Below, one piece after another: positions 7,354 to 13,715 of a stretch of 14,415 nucleotides of DNA (position 1 is the first letter of the stretch; the number at the start of each line of letters is the position of its first letter). The notes below the pieces were generated by a model. It saw only the letters and a program-made list of their open reading frames with translations. It made no database searches and was not told the origin of the DNA. The stretch covers positions 1 through 14,415 of the forward strand of contig JAFOIS010000032.1 of NCBI GenBank assembly GCA_017420605.1, in the 5' to 3' direction. The stretch comes from Lachnospiraceae bacterium (lineage in GTDB: Bacteria > Bacillota > Clostridia > Lachnospirales > Lachnospiraceae). The translations under genes were made by a program, and so were the position numbers.

Positions 7354-8712
7354 CGCTTTCTGTACCGTAACGGCCGAATTCATATCATAAATGCCGACGG
7401 CGTTCTTTTCCGAAAATACGGTGACGTTGATCAGGTCGTAGAGTCTGTGATAGACGCGGAAATCCCCTTCGTGGAAACCGGTGCAGCCGAAGGAGAACAG
7501 GTACTCGCCGCCCTGCAGATCCATTTTCTGCCGGAACGTGAAGGCATAGGATTCCCCGGGATGGACGCGTTCGACCGACGCGCGCTCGATCATGGTATTC
7601 GTCCCGGCCAGCTCAAGCCCCTGCAGGTTTTTGATGGTAAACGCCACGATCGGGCTCTCAAGTTCCGCGTGGAAAGCGACCTTCATCAGGATCCTGAACT
7701 CGGCTCCTTTGCGGACCGTATAATTCTCCAGCCCGTTTTCGTCAAAGATCCGGACCTCCGTGATCGAAGCAAGGCCGTTGCCGTATTCGACGGTATTCGG
7801 ATTCTTTACGAACTTCCCGGCGATCTCCCCGGAAGGGGCTGAAGTTTCCGGCGCGCTTCCGGCCGCTGCGCCCTGCTCCGCCGAAGGCACGTTTACGCCT
7901 TCCGCATCTTCCTTCGTATCCGCCGTCTCTTCCTGTTCCTCCGGGAAAGACTCATCGATATGGACAAGCAGCTTTTTATAGAGGTCGACCATTTCCTTGG
8001 GTCCGCCCTCGGCCTTCTTGACGCCGTTGTTCAGAACGACGACGCGGTCGCAGTAACGGGATATGGACCCCAGGTCATGGCTCACGAAAAGGATCGTTTT
8101 TCCTTTGCTCTTGAATTCCTCAAACTTATGATAGCATTTTGCCTGGAAGAACACGTCGCCGACCGACAGCGCCTCGTCGACAATGAGGATCTCCGGATCG
8201 ATATTGATGGCCACGGCGAAGGCGAGCCTTACGAACATGCCGCTCGAATACGTCTTGCACGGCTGGTTCACAAACTCCCCGATATCCGCGAAACGCAGGA
8301 TCTCCGGCAGCCGCGCGTCGATCTCTTCGCGCGAGAAGCCCATCATCGTCCCGTTTAGATATACGTTTTCGATGCCGGTGTATTCCATATTGAAGCCGGC
8401 GCCGAGCTCGAGCAGCGCGGAGATACGCCCGTTCACGGTCACGTTGCCGGAAGTCGGCGAAAGCACGCCGGTTATGATCTTGAGGATCGTCGACTTCCCG
8501 GAACCGTTGGTACCGATGATGCCGACGGTCTCACCGCGCCGCACCGTAAAGGAAACATCCTGCAGGGCATAGAGATCTCTCGACAGTTTCTTCTTCACGA
8601 TCCCGAGCGATTCCCGCAGACGGTCGGACGGTCTGTCGTAGAGCCTGTATATTTTTGTCAGGTGGGAAACATCCAGCGCGATGCTGTCTGCACCCGTCTT
8701 GCTTTCTCCCAT
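7351..8712 (-). CDS. wzt: Polysaccharide ABC exporter ATPase with C-terminal Wzt-type glycan-binding domain, 453 aa
   Basis: ATPase of a two-component lipid-linked polysaccharide exporter, partner of the adjacent Wzm-like permease, at the inner membrane face. The nucleotide-binding domain (about 10-250) has Walker A GTNGSGKST (67-75), a TagH/Wzt-like SALLELGAGF segment (98-107), the signature YSSGMFVRLAFA (155-166), Walker B ILIVDEAL (175-182) and the H-loop His212. A charged, Ala/Pro/Glu-rich linker (about 255-300) leads to a beta-rich C-terminal domain (about 305-453) that looks like the Wzt carbohydrate-binding domain (EYGNGLASITEVRIFDENG, IVAFTIKNLQGLELAGTNT, GGEYLFSFGC). Simple TagH or KpsT ATPases lack this domain. 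In E. coli O9a it recognises the capped chain end before export, so its presence next to a methyltransferase and kinase-like domain is meaningful. Start: ATG at 8710-8712 with AAGGA 6 nt upstream. Confidence 0.93.
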   Translation of the reverse strand: MGESKTGADSIALDVSHLTKIYRLYDRPSDRLRESLGIVKKKLSRDLYALQDVSFTVRRGETVGIIGTNGSGKSTILKIITGVLSPTSGNVTVNGRISALLELGAGFNMEYTGIENVYLNGTMMGFSREEIDARLPEILRFADIGEFVNQPCKTYSSGMFVRLAFAVAINIDPEILIVDEALSVGDVFFQAKCYHKFEEFKSKGKTILFVSHDLGSISRYCDRVVVLNNGVKKAEGGPKEMVDLYKKLLVHIDESFPEEQEETADTKEDAEGVNVPSAEQGAAAGSAPETSAPSGEIAGKFVKNPNTVEYGNGLASITEVRIFDENGLENYTVRKGAEFRILMKVAFHAELESPIVAFTIKNLQGLELAGTNTMIERASVERVHPGESYAFTFRQKMDLQGGEYLFSFGCTGFHEGDFRVYHRLYDLINVTVFSEKNAVGIYDMNSAVTVQKA

Positions 8713-8717
8713 GTTTT

Positions 8718-8724
8718 ATCCTTA
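8718..8724 (-). promoter_or_regulatory. Ribosome binding site of wzt overlapping the wzm stop
   Basis: TAAGGAT on the minus strand combines the wzm TAA stop (8722-8724) with the AAGGA Shine-Dalgarno of wzt, 6 nt before its ATG. This arrangement would couple synthesis of the permease and its ATPase. Confidence 0.8.
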
Positions 8725-9522
8725 CAATACGTCAGCGAAATGGACTTTCAGCCGTTTGAAGACGACGGTCCCGATAAGGAACAGTACTGCCGTAACGCCC
8801 CAGAAGTACAGCGTCATCCAGGGATGGGCCGTAAACGGTACGCGCCGGCAGATCGAATCCCGGTATCCGTTGATCACGTAATACATGGGATTGATCCGGA
8901 ACAGGAACTGCCACTTTTCCGGCACGATCGACAGGTTCCACATGATCGGCACCGTCCAGATGCCGACCTGCAGAAGGATGGCTATAATCTGGGTCAGATC
9001 CCGGAAAAAGATCACGATGGAACAGGTGCCGTACACGATCCCCAGCGTGAACACAAACATGCAGAAGAAATAATAGAGGATCTGCAGATCGTAGAGCGAC
9101 GGAGGGATCCTGTAGAGCCAGGCGATGATGATCGCGACGAGCACGAAAAAGGCATGCACAAAAAGTGCAGACAGCGCTTTGACCATCGGAAGGACGCTGA
9201 TCTTGAAAACGACTTTCTTGACGAGGTAGCTGTACTCTATGAGGGAATTCGTTCCGGCGTTGAGCAGTTCCTGCATATAGAACCACGGAACGATCCCGGA
9301 TACGAGATATACGACGAACGGCATATCGGCGGTCATCCCGCTCTTGAAGCCGAGACCGAATACCATCCAGTACACAAATACGGTAATGACAGGCTGGATA
9401 AACGCCCAGATAATACCGAGATAGGACCCGGCGTACCGCGTCCTGAAATCATTGACCGCAAGCTTTACGATCAGTCTTCTGTTATTCCAGATCTCGACCG
9501 GAAGGAGCAGCGCTCTTCTCAT
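8722..9522 (-). CDS. wzm: Polysaccharide ABC-2 exporter permease (Wzm/TagG-like), 266 aa
   Basis: Membrane subunit of the lipid-linked glycan exporter, partner of the ATPase encoded just downstream. The typical N-terminal amphipathic stretch is present (NDFRTRYAGSYLGIIWAFIQ, about residues 24-43), followed by roughly six hydrophobic segments: near 35-57, 65-85, 115-137, 147-170, 178-195 and 238-258. IVPWFYMQE and INPMYYVINGYRDSI are characteristic ABC-2 polysaccharide-exporter sequences. At 266 residues it is full length for the family. Start: ATG at 9520-9522 with TAAGGAG at 9534-9540; the 11-nt spacing is slightly long, but no better start is visible. The gene lies between rfbC and wzt with stop/RBS overlaps on both sides, so it should be translated in step with them. 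A teichoic-acid TagG role is possible but less likely given the rhamnose genes and the Wzt C-terminal domain. Confidence 0.93.
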   Translation of the reverse strand: MRRALLLPVEIWNNRRLIVKLAVNDFRTRYAGSYLGIIWAFIQPVITVFVYWMVFGLGFKSGMTADMPFVVYLVSGIVPWFYMQELLNAGTNSLIEYSYLVKKVVFKISVLPMVKALSALFVHAFFVLVAIIIAWLYRIPPSLYDLQILYYFFCMFVFTLGIVYGTCSIVIFFRDLTQIIAILLQVGIWTVPIMWNLSIVPEKWQFLFRINPMYYVINGYRDSICRRVPFTAHPWMTLYFWGVTAVLFLIGTVVFKRLKVHFADVL

Positions 9523-9533
9523 TCCCGGGAAGT

Positions 9534-9540
9534 CTCCTTA
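9534..9540 (-). promoter_or_regulatory. Ribosome binding site of wzm overlapping the rfbC stop
   Basis: TAAGGAG on the minus strand contains the rfbC TAA stop (9538-9540) and the AAGGAG Shine-Dalgarno for wzm. The 11 nt to the ATG is longer than at neighbouring genes. It is the same stop-overlapping RBS used before rfbB. Confidence 0.75.
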
Positions 9541-10095
9541 TCTTTCGGCACAATAGGAAGCGAAGCCGCCCCACTTTCTGTCTTTTTCGGAAAGCACGGG
9601 CGTCTCCCCGTCCGGTATGGGCCAGCGGATCCCGATCTCCGGGTCATTCCAGGCAATGCCCCCCTCATCGTTCGCATGATAGAAATCGGTGCATTTGTAG
9701 CAGAATTCCGCCTCGTCCGACAGCACGTAAAAGCCGTGCGCAAAGTTTTTCGGAATGAAGAGCTGTTTCTTGTTCTCGGCGGACAGTGTGATGCCGAACC
9801 ACTGTCCGAAGGTCGGCGATCCTTCGCGGAGATCGACGGCTACGTCAAAAACAGCGCCGCGGACGACGCGCACCAGCTTGTCCTGCGGGTAATGGATCTG
9901 AAAATGCAGCCCGCGGAGCACGCCGCGCGATGATGACGACTGGTTGTCCTGTACAAAGACCTGGGGTATGCCGGCCGCTTCAAAATCGTTCCGGTTGTAG
10001 GTCTCCATGAAATACCCGCGGGCATCGCCGTGTACCTTCGGCGTCACGACGACGAGCCCTTCGATCGGTGTTTGTTCGACTGTGATCTGTCCCAT
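9538..10095 (-). CDS. rfbC: dTDP-4-dehydrorhamnose 3,5-epimerase RfbC/RmlC, 185 aa
   Basis: Epimerises C3 and C5 of dTDP-4-keto-6-deoxy-D-glucose, step three of dTDP-L-rhamnose synthesis, in the cytoplasm. The sequence shows the cupin core with DARGYFMETY (24-33), QDNQSSSSRGVLRGLHFQ (49-66, catalytic His64), KLVRVVRGAVFDVAVDLR (73-90), FIPKNFAHGFYVLSD (113-127), the active-site Tyr133 in FCYKCTDFY, and IAWNDPEIGI (147-156). The length of 185 matches the family. The reading frame stays open upstream into rfbA as far as 10380, but the true start is the ATG at 10093-10095: it has AAGGAG at 10101-10106 with 5-nt spacing, and the family's N-terminus begins there. The stop overlaps the wzm ribosome binding site. 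The gene follows rfbA after 46 bp that contain a small hairpin. Confidence 0.96.
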   Translation of the reverse strand: MGQITVEQTPIEGLVVVTPKVHGDARGYFMETYNRNDFEAAGIPQVFVQDNQSSSSRGVLRGLHFQIHYPQDKLVRVVRGAVFDVAVDLREGSPTFGQWFGITLSAENKKQLFIPKNFAHGFYVLSDEAEFCYKCTDFYHANDEGGIAWNDPEIGIRWPIPDGETPVLSEKDRKWGGFASYCAER

Positions 10096-10100
10096 GTATT

Positions 10101-10106
10101 CTCCTT
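10101..10106 (-). promoter_or_regulatory. Ribosome binding site that fixes the rfbC start
   Basis: AAGGAG on the minus strand, 5 nt before the ATG at 10093-10095. It decides between this start and a long in-frame upstream extension overlapping rfbA that has no family support. Confidence 0.8.
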
Positions 10107-10110
10107 CTCG

Positions 10111-10131
10111 GGTCCGGCAGACGCGCCGGCC
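10111..10131 (-). other. Small GC-rich hairpin in the rfbA-rfbC gap
   Basis: On the minus strand GGCCGGC and GCCGG-A-CC can pair across a 6-nt loop (GCGTCT) with one bulged A. The structure ends four bases upstream of the rfbC Shine-Dalgarno and no T-tract follows, so it is not a terminator. It might affect rfbC translation or RNA processing, or be chance in GC-rich DNA. Confidence 0.35.
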
Positions 10132-10141
10132 GGAATATTCC

Positions 10142-11014
10142 TTACAGTCCGTTCGCGACGTCGATAAGGTACTGGCCGTAGGCCGTTTTAAGAAGCGGCT
10201 GCGCAAGGGCGACAAGCTGTTCCCGGTCAATGAAACCGCGCTTGTACGCGATCTCTTCGATACAGGAAATATAAAGTCCCTGGCGTTTCTGGAATGCAGC
10301 CACAAAATCCGCCGCGTCGAGCAGCATGTCATGGCTTCCGGTATCGAGCCAGGCGAAACCGCGGCCCAGCGTCTCCACATAGAGATCCCCCCGGGACAGA
10401 TAAACGTTATTCACCGACGTGATCTCGAGTTCTCCGCGCGCGGACGGCCGGATATTCTTTGCGATCTCCACGACGTCGTTATCGTAGAAATAAAGCCCGG
10501 GAACGGCATAATTCGACTTCGGCTGCGCAGGCTTCTCTTCGATCGATACGGCCTTTCCGTTTTCGTCGAACTCGACGACGCCGTATTCTCTCGGATCTTT
10601 CACATAATATCCGAAGATCGTGGCACCCTTTTTCCGCGCATCCGCTTCCCGGAGCACCTTCGAAAAGCTCTGTCCGTAAAAAATGTTATCGCCGAGAACG
10701 AGCGCGACCTCATCCTGTCCGATAAACTCTTCTCCGACCAGGAACGCATCCGCAAGACCGCGCGGCGACTCCTGAACGGCATAGGAAAAATGCATGCCGA
10801 GCTGGCTGCCGTCGCCGAACAGCAGTTCGAATCCGGGCAGGTCGCGCGGTGTGGAAATGATCAGGATATCGCGGATCCCCGCCAGCATGAGCGTCGACAG
10901 CGGATAATAGATCATCGGCTTATCGTAAACAGGCATCATCTGCTTTGAGATCGCTTTTGTCAGCGGATAAAGCCGTGTCCCGGCGCCGCCCGCAAGAATG
11001 ATTCCTTTTCGCAT
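10142..11014 (-). CDS. rfbA: Glucose-1-phosphate thymidylyltransferase RfbA/RmlA, 290 aa
   Basis: Makes dTDP-glucose from glucose-1-phosphate and dTTP, the first committed step to dTDP-L-rhamnose. The nucleotidyltransferase signature [13 protein letters not shown] (7-19) is intact, followed by the sugar-binding stretch [20 protein letters not shown] (23-42). VLGDNIFYG, a conserved EKP ([20 protein letters not shown]), [11 protein letters not shown] and [15 protein letters not shown] are all where this family has them. The length of 290 matches long RmlA enzymes, which are usually feedback-inhibited by dTDP-rhamnose (family knowledge). Start: ATG at 11012-11014 with AGGAG at 11020-11024, 5 nt away. 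It follows rfbB after 48 bp that hold a strong hairpin, and precedes rfbC by 46 bp. These are the only gaps over 40 bp in the window. Confidence 0.97.
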   Translation of the reverse strand: MRKGIILAGGAGTRLYPLTKAISKQMMPVYDKPMIYYPLSTLMLAGIRDILIISTPRDLPGFELLFGDGSQLGMHFSYAVQESPRGLADAFLVGEEFIGQDEVALVLGDNIFYGQSFSKVLREADARKKGATIFGYYVKDPREYGVVEFDENGKAVSIEEKPAQPKSNYAVPGLYFYDNDVVEIAKNIRPSARGELEITSVNNVYLSRGDLYVETLGRGFAWLDTGSHDMLLDAADFVAAFQKRQGLYISCIEEIAYKRGFIDREQLVALAQPLLKTAYGQYLIDVANGL

Positions 11015-11030
11015 TTCGTCTCCTCTCTGA

Positions 11031-11053
11031 AAACGGCACGCCTTTGCGTGCCG
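11031..11053 (-). terminator. Hairpin plus short T-run between rfbB and rfbA, possible attenuator
   Basis: On the minus strand CGGCACGC and GCGTGCCG form a perfect 8-bp stem around the tetraloop AAAG (11034-11053), immediately followed by TTTT. This has the form of a weak intrinsic terminator, but the T-run is short and the RNA goes on into rfbA, which has no other visible promoter. Partial termination (attenuation), or a processing/stability hairpin, is more likely than full termination. The rfbA ribosome binding site starts about 7 nt downstream. Confidence 0.55.
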
Positions 11054-11062
11054 CTCATTATC

Positions 11063-12145
11063 TTACCGACCGGAATACATCTCTTCGTAGTATTTCTGGT
11101 AGGCGCCGCTCGTGACGCGCGCCATCCATTCCGGATTTGCGAAATACCAGGCGATCGTCTTCCGTATGCCTTCCTCGAAGCAGGTCTCCGGATACCAGCC
11201 CACTTCCGCGCTGATCTTGTCGGGCGCGATCGCGTATCTGCGGTCATGACCTTTGCGGTCCGTGACGTAGGTGATGAGATCTTCCGTAAGATGATCCTTT
11301 CTCGGGTCTCCTTCCGGCAGCATCTCCCGGAGCGTCCGGATGATGATCTTCACGATCTCGATGTTCTGCTTTTCATTGTGCCCGCCGATATTGTAGGTCT
11401 CGAAAAGCCTTCCCTTTTCCTGGACAAGATCGATGCCCTTGCAGTGGTCCTCGACGTACAGCCAGTCACGCACATTTTTACCGTCGCCGTAGACAGGCAG
11501 CTTTTTGCCCTGCAGCGCGTTGTTGATCATGAGCGGGATCAGCTTTTCCGGGAACTGGTACGGACCGTAGTTATTGCTGCAGTTCGTGATATTCGCCGGG
11601 AAATGATACGTGTCCATATAGGACTTCACCAGGAAATCGGACGACGCCTTGCTCGCGGAATACGGGCTGTGCGGATCATACGGCGTCGTCTCGTAAAAGT
11701 ACTCGCCTTCTTTTTCGAGCGATCCGTATACCTCGTCCGTCGAAACATGCAGGAATTTCTTTCCGTCCGGATAGCTTCCGTCGGCGCCTTCCCAGGCGCC
11801 GCGCGCGGCGTTAAGGACGTTCAGCGTTCCCAGAACGTTCGTCTTTACGAAAACGCCCGGGTCGAGAATGCTCCGGTCCACATGGCTCTCCGCAGCGAAA
11901 TGTACGACGCGGTCGATATCGTTTTCCGCGAAAATGGCCCGCATCGCATCCGCGTCGCAGATGTCGGCGCGGTAGAACCGGTAGTTTTCGCGGTTTTCGA
12001 TATCCGCAAGGTTCTCCAGGTTTCCGGCGTACGTCAGCTTATCCACATTGAGGATGCGGATATCGCCGCCGTACTTCCGGAACATATAGTGAATGTAGTT
12101 GGACCCTATAAAGCCGGCTCCGCCGGTCACGAGATAGGTCTTCAC
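11063..12145 (-). CDS. rfbB: dTDP-glucose 4,6-dehydratase RfbB/RmlB, 360 aa, GTG start
   Basis: Converts dTDP-glucose to dTDP-4-keto-6-deoxy-D-glucose with tightly bound NAD+, the second step of dTDP-L-rhamnose synthesis. It is an extended SDR protein: the N-terminal Rossmann motif TGGAGFIG (7-14), HFAAESHVDRSI (82-93), catalytic STDEVYG (T136, D137, E138), YSASK (Y162, K166), and NNYGPYQFPEKLIPLMI (191-207). The length of 360 is normal for the family. The start codon is GTG at 12143-12145; no in-frame ATG fits, and AAGGAG at 12155-12160 lies 9 nt upstream, overlapping the stop of the L,D-transpeptidase gene. That overlap ties the cell-wall gene to the polysaccharide genes in one transcript. 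GTG may lower the initiation rate compared with the ATG-started neighbours. Confidence 0.96.
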   Translation of the reverse strand: MKTYLVTGGAGFIGSNYIHYMFRKYGGDIRILNVDKLTYAGNLENLADIENRENYRFYRADICDADAMRAIFAENDIDRVVHFAAESHVDRSILDPGVFVKTNVLGTLNVLNAARGAWEGADGSYPDGKKFLHVSTDEVYGSLEKEGEYFYETTPYDPHSPYSASKASSDFLVKSYMDTYHFPANITNCSNNYGPYQFPEKLIPLMINNALQGKKLPVYGDGKNVRDWLYVEDHCKGIDLVQEKGRLFETYNIGGHNEKQNIEIVKIIIRTLREMLPEGDPRKDHLTEDLITYVTDRKGHDRRYAIAPDKISAEVGWYPETCFEEGIRKTIAWYFANPEWMARVTSGAYQKYYEEMYSGR

Positions 12146-12154
12146 GATGGTTTT

Positions 12155-12161
12155 CTCCTTA
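12155..12161 (-). promoter_or_regulatory. Ribosome binding site for the GTG start of rfbB, overlapping the upstream stop
   Basis: TAAGGAG on the minus strand contains the L,D-transpeptidase TAA stop (12159-12161) and the rfbB Shine-Dalgarno, 9 nt before the GTG. It supports the unusual start codon and places the two genes in one transcript. Confidence 0.8.
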
Positions 12162-13487
12162 CCGGTTTACGGACGGATCCGTCGGATCCCAGGTCTGGGA
12201 TTCGGGGATCGGTACAAGCACCGGCTTGCCGAGCGGTCCCGGATTCGGGCTGTCGTAGATCACGACGGTCGTTCCGATCGGGCAGTTGTCATAGATCCAT
12301 TTCGCGCTTGCGCACTGCAGGCGGATGCAGCCCTGCGATGCCGGCTGTCCCAGCAGGTTATACTTGTATGCCGGCACCTGGTACTGATCCCACGGCTGTC
12401 CGTAATCCGGGCACGGGATCGAGTGGAACAGGACGTGATCCACGATACGTGTCGCATACTGTGCGAACGACGGGCCGTTCATGGCCTTCCAGCGGTACTT
12501 CGCGCTCGTATGGAACGTGCCGACCGGCGACGGATCCTTCGCGGTACCGACGGAGCACAGGAAGACTTTGACCGGGATGATATAGCCGCCCTTTGCGCTG
12601 TCGTAGGCATATACCGTCACCGTACAGGTCGTGCGGTTGACGCGGAGCACATAAGAACTCTGCTTTCCGATCAGGTATTCGACATCCGTAACAAGCTTAT
12701 TGTGATCGTAATACAGCTTATAGCCGCCTTCATAGACCCAGCCGTTCTTTCCGAATTCCGATGCCGGGAAATTGAAGGTTATGCCTCCGAGCAGGGTATC
12801 GCCGTCTCCGTAGCAGTGGACAAGGAAAGTACCGCCGTCCTTATGCTTTGCGGAATCGATGACGCACTGCCACTCGGTGCTGCTGTTCTTCTTGCCGGTA
12901 TACCACACGATATCGTCCTGCCCGTTCTTCTTGCTCCATGCCGGGAAGGAAACGGATTTCAGGCCGGCAGGGGCGTTCTTGAGAACGATGCGCCGGTAAC
13001 CGTACTGCTGGTCGTTGAATACCAGGAGGACTGATGGCGGATTGAATTCATAGTTCGCGCTGCCAGCAAAGAGGCGGATGCCGCTCTCGAGCGTCGCATA
13101 CACATGGATCTTGTAGGTGCCGAGATTGCCCTTGTGGTTGACGGCCCGTACTTTGACTTTGTAGGTCGTATCGTCGACCTTCTCGGCATCGTACCAGACG
13201 ATATCGCTCTGATCAGAAGCGCACCATACCGGGATCTGCACCTTCGTGATATCCGGCGTTGCCTCTGTTACGCGGAAGACCGCGTCGAAGCCGGCGTCGT
13301 TCGTATCCGGATTCTCGCCTGTCACGGTACCGGTCACTTTAAAGACGACTTCAAAGGTCGTCTTGCCAAGAAAGGCTTTTGTGCCGTCTGCCATCAGCGC
13401 GTAGACGTGCGCGTTGTAAAGCCCCTGCGACTGATGGCGGCTGACGTCCACCTCGGCCGCGTAGGCCGCTGCGGCGCTCTTTGCCAT
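12159..13487 (-). pseudogene. C-terminal part of a GBS Bsp-like repeat / L,D-transpeptidase protein, downstream of an in-frame TAG
   Basis: This part carries the catalytic domain of a secreted cell-wall enzyme that would cross-link or modify peptidoglycan stems through a thioester on a cysteine. Counting from the Met at 13485-13487, residues 1-240 hold GBS Bsp-like repeats, 249-270 a linker resembling cell-wall-binding motifs (GWVYEGGYKLYYDHNKLVTD), and about 277-411 the YkuD domain with LFHSIP (His355) and SQGCIRL (Cys387, Arg389). The usual residue before the Gly-Cys is His; here it is Gln385. The tail PIPESQTWDPTDPSVNR looks complete. The reading frame continues unbroken upstream to 13712, where a TAG separates it from the matching N-terminal part. 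The Met at 13487 lies inside a repeat and has no ribosome binding site, so independent translation is doubtful. The stop overlaps the rfbB RBS. Confidence 0.8.
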
Positions 13488-13712
13488 GGTATACCAGACG
13501 AGATCGTCCTGGCCGTTTTCAACGCTCCAGACGGCGCACTGGACTTCCTTCAGGTCGCCCGGTATGACGACGCCTTCCGCTTTTACCTTGTATTTGATGT
13601 TTTCCTTGACTGCTTCGGCCGATACCGTCGTTCCGGGCAGATTCAGTTCAAACGTCCTCTTTCCGACAAGTGTTTTCTGTCCGCTGTAACTCTTGCAGTA
13701 AACGTATACGTT

Positions 13713-13715
13713 CTA
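13713..13715 (-). other. In-frame TAG stop replacing a conserved repeat tyrosine
   Basis: The codon sits in NEGL-stop-NVYVY. At the same place the other repeat units read GLYNAHVY, GTYKIHVY, GDYNVHAY, GTYSIEA and GTFLVHCY, so an aromatic residue, usually Tyr, is expected. One base change from TAC or TAT gives TAG. The frame continues in register on both sides, so this is a point nonsense change or a base-call error, not an indel. Confidence 0.85.

Noticed and set aside
7351..9522. Wzm/Wzt pair as a TagGH teichoic-acid exporter
   Set aside because: No teichoic-acid genes are present. The ATPase has a Wzt-type C-terminal binding domain, and the setting is dTDP-rhamnose synthesis with large GT2 enzymes.
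8662..9933. A 423-codon plus-strand open frame opposite wzm and rfbC
   Set aside because: Charged, low-complexity translation with no family match by eye; it lies antisense to well-supported genes.
10096..10380. N-terminal extension of rfbC overlapping rfbA
   Set aside because: The frame is open but out of phase within rfbA, resembles nothing in the RmlC family, and a good RBS marks the ATG at 10093-10095.
11048..12571. A 507-codon plus-strand open frame opposite rfbB and the transpeptidase
   Set aside because: Antisense shadow of rfbB, whose SDR motifs are unmistakable; the tail is Arg/Ser/Pro-rich noise.
13713..13715. TAG as a recoded sense codon (for example pyrrolysine or amber suppression)
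   Set aside because: Nothing in the window indicates suppression, and TAG ends the 826-residue glycosyltransferase gene normally. The position expects Tyr, which a single substitution explains.
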